A DNA stretch of 5,786 nt from an uncultured bacterium (GTDB lineage Bacteria; Cyanobacteriota; Vampirovibrionia; Gastranaerophilales; Gastranaerophilaceae). A model generated the notes under the pieces. That model worked only from the letters and a program-made list of their open reading frames with translations. It was not told where the DNA came from and searched no databases. This document shows, piece after piece, positions 1 through 5,400 of the stretch. The stretch is taken from assembly GCA_900551965.1 (NCBI GenBank), contig URYF01000083.1:1-5786 (forward strand), written 5' to 3'. Positions within the stretch are counted from its first letter, which is position 1, and every line of letters begins with the position of its first letter. The position numbers and the translations under genes were made by a program.

Positions 1-588
1 CCTGCCGTAATTGAAGGTATTAAACTTCTTGCATCTCGCACAGGCTACACCGGCGAAGACGGTTTTGAACTACTTGTAGAAAACGAGTACGCAGAATTTT
101 TATGGGATAAAATACTTGAAGAAGGTCAAGAATTCGGAATAAAACCTATCGGACTGGGAGCAAGAGATACATTAAGACTTGAGGCTGCACTACACCTGTA
201 CGGAAACGATCTTGATGAAACAACAACTCCGATTGAAGCCGGATTATCATGGTCTGTTCCAAAAGATAAACAAGCCTATTACAACGGCAAAGAGGTTATT
301 ATGGAGCAGGTTAAAAACGGAGTATCAAGAAAACTTGTCGGGTTGGTAATGCTTGATAGAAATATCGCCCGCCACGGATATGACGTTTATTTTAACGGAG
401 AAAAAGCAGGACACATCACAAGCGGCTGCGTTTCACCAAGCACCGGTAAAAATATTGCTCTGGCTTATGTTAAAAATGACAAAGAAATTTGCCCCGGAAC
501 AGTTGTTCAGGTTATGATTAGAGAAAAGCTGCATGATGCTCAAATTGTCAAAAGACCGTTTGTAGAAAAAAGAAACAGCGTAAAATAA
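1..588 (+). CDS. gcvT: Aminomethyltransferase (glycine cleavage T-protein), 5'-truncated by window edge
   Basis: The reading frame is open from position 1 and ends at TAA 586-588, giving the last 195 residues of a protein usually about 360 long. The ATG at 301 is an internal methionine and not the start. Visible T-protein signatures are SRTGYTGEDGFE (visible residues 12-23), GLGARDTLRLEAAL, the TTPIEAGLSW stretch, and the C-terminal barrel motif HGYDVYF...GHITSGCVSPSTGKNIALAYV. By family knowledge the enzyme takes the aminomethyl group from the lipoyl arm of H-protein, releases ammonia and makes 5,10-methylene-tetrahydrofolate in the cytoplasm. The N-terminal half, with the catalytic aspartate, lies outside the window, so activity cannot be judged. 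It is first in the visible T-H-PA order, 70 nt upstream of gcvH. Any promoter or glycine riboswitch would be upstream and unseen. Identification is secure from motif order and neighbours. Confidence 0.96.
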   Translation, partial: PAVIEGIKLLASRTGYTGEDGFELLVENEYAEFLWDKILEEGQEFGIKPIGLGARDTLRLEAALHLYGNDLDETTTPIEAGLSWSVPKDKQAYYNGKEVIMEQVKNGVSRKLVGLVMLDRNIARHGYDVYFNGEKAGHITSGCVSPSTGKNIALAYVKNDKEICPGTVVQVMIREKLHDAQIVKRPFVEKRNSVK

Positions 589-593
589 TTACT

Positions 594-612
594 TTCCCTT
601 CATTTTCGGGAA
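594..612 (+). other. Weak stem-loop in the gcvT-gcvH spacer
   Basis: TTCCC (594-598) can pair with GGGAA (608-612) around a 9-nt loop. The sequence after it is A-rich with scattered T and has no run of T, so it does not look like an intrinsic terminator. It could be an RNA processing or stability element between gcvT and gcvH, or chance. The rest of the 70-nt spacer is AT-rich and holds only the gcvH ribosome binding site. Confidence 0.25.
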
Positions 613-642
613 TAAAATTTAAATTCAATTAGAAAAAGATAT

Positions 643-650
643 AAAGGAGA
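643..650 (+). promoter_or_regulatory. Ribosome binding site of gcvH
   Basis: AAAGGAGA is a strong Shine-Dalgarno sequence; its GGAG ends 9 nt before the ATG at 659. It decides the start. An earlier ATG at 651 is only 1 nt from the GGAG, is in another frame and reaches a stop after three codons, at a TGA that overlaps the real ATG (ATGA, 659-662). Confidence 0.85.
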
Positions 651-658
651 ATGAATAG

Positions 659-1039
659 ATGAGTTTTACAGATAACATTTTATGTACAAAATCACATGAG
701 TATATCTCAAAACAAGGTGATAACTATATCGTAGGGCTGACAGATTATGCTATTGAACAACTTGGGGATATAGTATTTTTAGAACTGCCTGAAGAAGGTG
801 ATGAATTTTCCAAAGGCGATACTTTTGCAAATATCGAATCAGTTAAAGCTGCTTCTGAGATTTATATGCCAATCAGCGGAAAAATTATTGAAGTAAATAC
901 AGCATTAGTTGATGCTCCGGAAAGCTTAAACGAAGATTGCTACGAAAACGGCTGGCTTGTAAAAGTTGAACCATCAGATGCTGAATCTGAAACTTCAGAC
1001 TTGTTATCATACACAGATTATAAAAAAGAATTGGAATAA
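659..1039 (+). CDS. gcvH: Glycine cleavage system H-protein (lipoyl carrier)
   Basis: This complete 126-residue protein has the usual H-protein length. H-protein is the mobile carrier that shuttles the aminomethyl intermediate from P-protein to T-protein, and then delivers the dihydrolipoyl arm to the L-protein, in the cytoplasm. Visible family marks are the start region (KSHEYI), GLTDYAIEQLGDIVFLELPEEG, and the lipoylation motif IESVKAASEIYMPISG. Lys63 (codon 845-847) is the expected lipoyl-lysine. The usual C-terminal LNEDCYENGWLVKVEPSD is followed by a short acidic/Ser-rich end. The start at 659 is backed by the strong Shine-Dalgarno at 643-650. The gene lies 70 nt after gcvT and 2 nt before gcvPA, so it is almost certainly co-transcribed. 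Lipoate ligase/synthase genes are not in the window. The family also includes stand-alone H-like lipoyl carriers, but the gcvT/gcvPA neighbours favour the glycine cleavage role. Confidence 0.97.
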   Translation: MSFTDNILCTKSHEYISKQGDNYIVGLTDYAIEQLGDIVFLELPEEGDEFSKGDTFANIESVKAASEIYMPISGKIIEVNTALVDAPESLNEDCYENGWLVKVEPSDAESETSDLLSYTDYKKELE

Positions 1040-1041
1040 TA

Positions 1042-2286
1042 ATGAAAAACTTTTTAGTACATAACGAACAAACAACTGCAGAAATGTGCAAAACTATAGG
1101 AATAAATTCTGTTGAAGATTTATTTAAGCAGATTCCGCCAACAGTCAGAATGAAAGAACTCAATCTGCCTGACGCTTTGAGTGAAATGGAAACCCAAAGA
1201 AAAATAAAAGCCATCGCAAACGAAAATAAATCCGATTATATCTGTTTTGCAGGCGGCGGAATTTATAACAAATTCGTGCCGGCATGTATTGCTCAAGTTG
1301 CCGGAAGATTTGAGTTTAATACAGCATACACCCCGTACCAGCCGGAAATTTCTCAAGGCACACTGCAGGTTATGTACGAGTTCCAAACAATGATTTGCAG
1401 ATTAACAGGCATGGATATTGCAAACGCAACAGTTTATGATGGAGGTACAGCTTGTGCTGAAGCTATTTTGATGGCTTGCAGAGTTTCTAAAAAAGATAAG
1501 GTCTGTGTTTTAAATTCTCTGAACCCTGAGTACAAAGAAATCATTAAAACATACACATATTCTCAAGATATTAAAGTAGATTTTACCGACGAAATCCCAA
1601 CAGATACAAAGGATTATGCTTGCGTGCTTGTTCAAACACCTGATTATTACGGTGAAATCATTGAACCAAAACAAGTTGACTGCCTTTTAGTTGTATGCTG
1701 TGATGTATCAACACTGTCACTGTTAAAACCGCCGTCAGAATACGGTGCGGACATTGTTGTCGGGGATATTCAGACTCTTGGGATTCCTATGAATTTTGGC
1801 GGGCCGACAGCAGGATTTATGGCTTGCCGTGAAAAATTCATGCGCCAGTTACCGGGAAGACTTGCCGGCAGAACAGTTGACAAAGACGGCAAACAAGCTT
1901 TTTGTCTGACAATTCAGACAAGAGAACAGCATATCAAAAGAGAAAAAGCAACAAGTAATATTTGTTCAAACCAAGCACTAATCGGGCTTTGTGCAACATT
2001 GTATCTGTCTGTTATGGGTGAAAAAGGTTTTAAACAGGCAGGATATTTAAGCTGTAAAAACGCTCACGAGTTATCAGAAAAACTTGCTGCAAAAGGGATT
2101 AAAACACTTAATAAAAATTTCTTCAACGAGTTTGTAATAGAAGTTCCAAATTCAGATGAAATACTTGCAAAGCTCAAAGACAATAATATTTTGGGCGGAA
2201 TAAAGCTTGATGAAACAAAGATTTTAGTAGCCGCAACAGAAATGAACTCACAAGAAGACATTGAAAAATACGTGTCTATAGTGTAA
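1042..2286 (+). CDS. gcvPA: Glycine dehydrogenase (decarboxylating) subunit 1 (P-protein alpha half)
   Basis: This complete 414-residue protein is the N-terminal half of the split P-protein, which with GcvPB decarboxylates glycine and loads the aminomethyl group onto lipoyl-H-protein. Signatures are an N-terminal helix region with IPPTVRM, NTAYTPYQPEISQGTLQV (about residues 93-110), ICRLTGMDIANATVYDGGTA, LLKPPSEYGADIVVGD, GIPMNFGGPTAGFMACREKF, RQLPGRLAGRTVD, and the strongly conserved TREQHIKREKATSNICSNQA. The PLP-binding lysine lies in GcvPB, which is not in this window. The start at 1042 follows the gcvH stop by 2 nt. No good Shine-Dalgarno precedes it, so translational coupling to gcvH is likely. 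It is shorter than the roughly 440-450 residues I expect for the family. The loss is mainly around residues 150-205, where two helix-containing stretches look shortened; the core motifs remain. Convergent with the autotransporter gene downstream. Confidence 0.95.
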   Translation: MKNFLVHNEQTTAEMCKTIGINSVEDLFKQIPPTVRMKELNLPDALSEMETQRKIKAIANENKSDYICFAGGGIYNKFVPACIAQVAGRFEFNTAYTPYQPEISQGTLQVMYEFQTMICRLTGMDIANATVYDGGTACAEAILMACRVSKKDKVCVLNSLNPEYKEIIKTYTYSQDIKVDFTDEIPTDTKDYACVLVQTPDYYGEIIEPKQVDCLLVVCCDVSTLSLLKPPSEYGADIVVGDIQTLGIPMNFGGPTAGFMACREKFMRQLPGRLAGRTVDKDGKQAFCLTIQTREQHIKREKATSNICSNQALIGLCATLYLSVMGEKGFKQAGYLSCKNAHELSEKLAAKGIKTLNKNFFNEFVIEVPNSDEILAKLKDNNILGGIKLDETKILVAATEMNSQEDIEKYVSIV

Positions 2287-2339
2287 ATTGCACAGGAGCA
2301 ATGCGACCGTCGCTGCAATGCCGTAAAAAGGTGTCCTAT

Positions 2340-2366
2340 GAGATTCTTCGCTTCGCTCAGAATGAC
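2340..2366. repeat. Core of the 'SEAKNL / RFAQND' dispersed repeat
   Basis: These 27 bp read VILSEAKNL on the minus strand and, one frame over, EILRFAQND on the plus strand. I recognise these as the peptide hallmarks of a widespread intergenic repeat that is often mis-annotated as small hypothetical proteins. Its ends form a short inverted repeat (ATTCT 2343-2347 with AGAAT 2359-2363), and its middle is an internal TTCGC duplication. It is unlikely to be coding here. Copy number in this genome cannot be seen from one window. Confidence 0.75.
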
Positions 2367-2367
2367 G

Positions 2368-2400
2368 GTGCTCGCAGCACTGGGCACTTTGCCCACCAGT
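2368..2400. other. Tandem hairpins next to the repeat core
   Basis: GTGCT (2368-2372) pairs with AGCAC (2376-2380) over a 3-nt loop. Directly abutting it, TGGGCA (2381-2386) pairs with TGCCCA (2390-2395), also over 3 nt. A competing pairing ACTGG (2379-2383) with CCAGT (2396-2400) overlaps both. The symmetry means the stems form in RNA from either strand, as expected between convergent genes. Lack of a T-run argues against classical intrinsic termination. Confidence 0.5.
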
Positions 2401-2455
2401 CACCTTGGCACTCGGGCTGTTTTAGCTTTTCTGCCACTGCCCTTGCAAAGGAGAT

Positions 2456-5400
2456 TTACATTGGTTTTAGAACTGCACGGGTTTGAGTCAGAGTTGTATC
2501 TTGTTGTTTGACAAGCCCTTTTGCAATCTTTTGTTCGGTAGTCATCTGCTTAATAATCTTTCTTGCACCAGTTGTTTCAACAGTCATTGTTTTAGCAAGA
2601 GTTGTTGAGTAATTTGACATTGATACTTTGTCTTCGACTGGTCGAACTGAATTACTACCGCCCTGCATTCCTCGTAAAGAAATATTGCAAGGACTTTGTA
2701 CAACTTTCTGCGGATTAGAAACTTTTTCTATAGGTTTGCCTTCCTTACCAAGTGTCCAACGGAATCCGCCGGTTAACGCGATACCGTTTCTGCCGCCATG
2801 GCGAAGCATTGCCTGAGCGAATGCCGTATATCTGTCTTTAAAACGTTTTTGAACCCCTAAGCCGTATTCTACATAAGGCTTCATACTCGCTTCAGGAAGA
2901 TGTACATTATTGGCTTTAACATTTGAGTCACTTAATACATTCCATACCATTCCGACACTTGCATATGGCTGCCAGCCGGTTTTGGTATTGGTAATAAAAC
3001 GTACACTCGGATTCAGCATTATTGAATGCATTGGATCTGCATCAATTCTAACGCCTGCTGCATTTGTATAATCAAAGGTATTTACAAACGTATATGACAT
3101 AAACATAATCGGCTGAATAATATATCTTCCGTCTTTAAACTCGAAGTTATATCCGGTTTTTGAACCAATGCCCGCCATCAAGCTTGTAAAATCTTCTTTT
3201 CCGTACATTGTGTGTGATTGTCCGACACTTGCGCCCGCTGAAGCTGTCAATGCTGTCCAGAAGTTTCCTTTATAGAAAGTTTGAGTAACACCGAGCAAGC
3301 CGCCGTTCATTGTTGTATCTACTCCAGAATAGCGAAGCTGTGATCCGTTATATCCGATATATCCCGTTGTTAAACCTGTCCAGCCGTGTTTCAGTTTTTG
3401 GAAGTCACTGTCAAATCCGGCTAAAGATCCGTATGTTGTTGCATTTACTGACGGACCGTTTTTAAGGTTCATTTTTTCAAACGTTACATATGGTCTGAAC
3501 CACCCTGCTTTATTATTAAATTCTGGGGCTAAAGAACCTAAATTCTGGTTATAGTCTGTACTTAATGCGTATTGATTTTGCTTTATCTGTGCTACACGCT
3601 CCAGCGATGGAAGCTGAGTGAAACTATCTGCGTGTTGGAATACATATTTAAAAGTTTCATTGATTGTAGCCTGAGATGCCGCAATATTTGCTGTTGGGGT
3701 CGCTAATACTGCAGGGTTAAATGCATCGGACGGATTCCCGCTTGAATTTGTTCCGCCGCCGGATCCAGGTTCGAAAATCCTGTCACCTTTTGCAAACATA
3801 AAGTAACCGCCATCGTCTCGGTTATCGTATTTTACGTTGTATTTAAATATTGGAGTATAAGCGGTTGTCTGGAATTCTTTTTGTGGAAGTTCTCCACTGC
3901 CGCCTGAAATTCCGTTTGTTACATGATCTTTCAAGCCTTGTTCGGCAAAGAAAATTTCAGTAATCTCTCTATTTTCCGGAGCATCCGATAGCAGATTCAT
4001 GCCAACCACATTCAAATTACCAACTAACGGTTCATTGTTAGACGTTCTTACAACATAAGGCTGCTCAGGTTTAGGTTGACCGTATTCATTTGCAGTAATT
4101 CTATCCATAGACTGATTAGCAAGGTCAACATCTGCTTCAAAATTTGTATCACCCTGAATATCAAAACCATTCAGATCCATAACTCCAACCTGATTATTTA
4201 TCATGGATAAATTACCGGAATAAAGAGTCAGATTGTTACCATCAAGCACATTGTCTCTATTTGCTAAATGCAGCTTAATATTAGATAAAGAAACATTAAC
4301 ATTACCTTTATTTAATCCTTCAGGTCTTGATTCATTCAAATCTAAAGATACAGGCATTGGCTCCGGCTCTTCAATAACATCGTTGTTCAAATAGACAACA
4401 CCGGTTTCATCACCTCTAAAATCAATACTATAATTCTCACCATTGATTTTATCATTGATAATAAAGCTGCCGTTTCTTTTTGCGTCAAAAGTAAGAAGAG
4501 ATTCATAACCAGCAAAAATAGCCTCATCTCGTTTGCCATTAGAGTCTTCAACCCAGTTACCTGAAATTATTGAAGTATAACCATCTTTTGCGATAAGATT
4601 TAAATCCTGCCAGGTATAAATCGCACCACCTTTAGCCTCAGAACCTTCCTCAGTGGCTTTAGCATAGTTTCCGATAAAACTTGAATTTACAATACCTCCA
4701 CCATCATATAAGTATTCTTTCGGGATATCATTTGCCGGATCTGTATATGAACAATACCCAGCATTAATTCCTTGTTCTATATCAGCCTTTAGATTTTCCC
4801 ATTCATCAGCTGGAATAGTAGCATCAAATATATGGGATTTCTTAACTTTTATCTTATACCCTTGTGCTATAAGTTCTTTTGCTTCATATGGAGAAAGTGA
4901 TTTATTTTCATAATCCGATATTTCAATATTATAATTATTTATAACTTCACCGGTTTGTTCATTTGTATAAACCTCCGGCTCAATATATACATTTATTACT
5001 TCTTTACTAATCCCAATAGGACCGCCCCAGCCATTATATATAGCACCACCAGAAGCGCCATATTTTGCTTGAACATAGTTATTTACAAAATTACCTGAAA
5101 CATTTCCTATACGTGACTCATTATAAATTGCACCACCTACAGCTTCTCTACTCCCTTTAGCATAATTATTAACAAAATCTCCAGTAATATCGCCTATATT
5201 ACCTTTATTATATATCGCGCCTCCATTGGCATCGTTATATCCAGAAGCAGAAGCGTAATTTCCAATAAAGTCGCCTGTGATATTTCTGATTGTACTACTA
5301 TAATTATTATATATTGCACCACCATAAGTATAACTAGGACCTTTAGCAAAATTATTAACAAAGTCCCCTGTAATATCACCTATATTACTTTTATTATATA

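Larger units (their letters stand above)
2287..2455. repeat. Convergent spacer made of dispersed intergenic repeat sequence with hairpins
   Basis: The 169 bp between the gcvPA and autotransporter stops carries no credible gene; the short ORFs crossing it are repeat translations. From left to right it holds a stem ATTGC/GCAAT (2287-2291 with 2298-2302), GCGAC/GTCGC (2303-2307 with 2309-2313, loop too tight to fold as written), and a direct repeat GCAATGC (2298-2304 and 2315-2321). Next are the 27-bp core at 2340-2366, two contiguous hairpins at 2368-2395, and a palindrome CCTT-GCA-AAGG at 2441-2451. The stretch is more GC-rich than the start of the autotransporter repeats. No stem is followed by a clear T-run on either strand, so it is not called a terminator, although it could block convergent transcription. 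Extent of the repeat within the spacer is inferred. Confidence 0.7.

Noticed and set aside
301..588. A separate 95-residue gene starting at ATG 301
   Set aside because: The same frame is open to position 1 and continues GcvT sequence without a break; the methionine is internal.
640..645. TATAAA as a -10 promoter element for gcvH
   Set aside because: It directly abuts the Shine-Dalgarno; a start site 6-8 nt downstream would lie past the ribosome binding site. No matching -35 seen.
885..1386. Minus-strand ORFs antisense to gcvH and gcvPA
   Set aside because: Shadows of well-supported genes; low-complexity hydrophobic translations without recognisable features.
2064..2396. Minus-strand ORF of 110 codons containing VILSEAKNL
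   Set aside because: It lies mainly antisense to gcvPA and starts in the repeat; a typical spurious repeat-driven ORF.
2368..2430. Bidirectional intrinsic terminator
   Set aside because: Hairpins are present, but neither strand has a T-run directly after a stem; the nearest T-rich bits (2420-2430) follow only a 3-bp stem.
2301..2486. Small + strand ORF of 61 codons across the spacer
   Set aside because: It is mostly a translation of the dispersed repeat (EILRFAQND) and runs into the end of the autotransporter gene on the other strand; no Shine-Dalgarno context supports it beyond a chance AGGAG.
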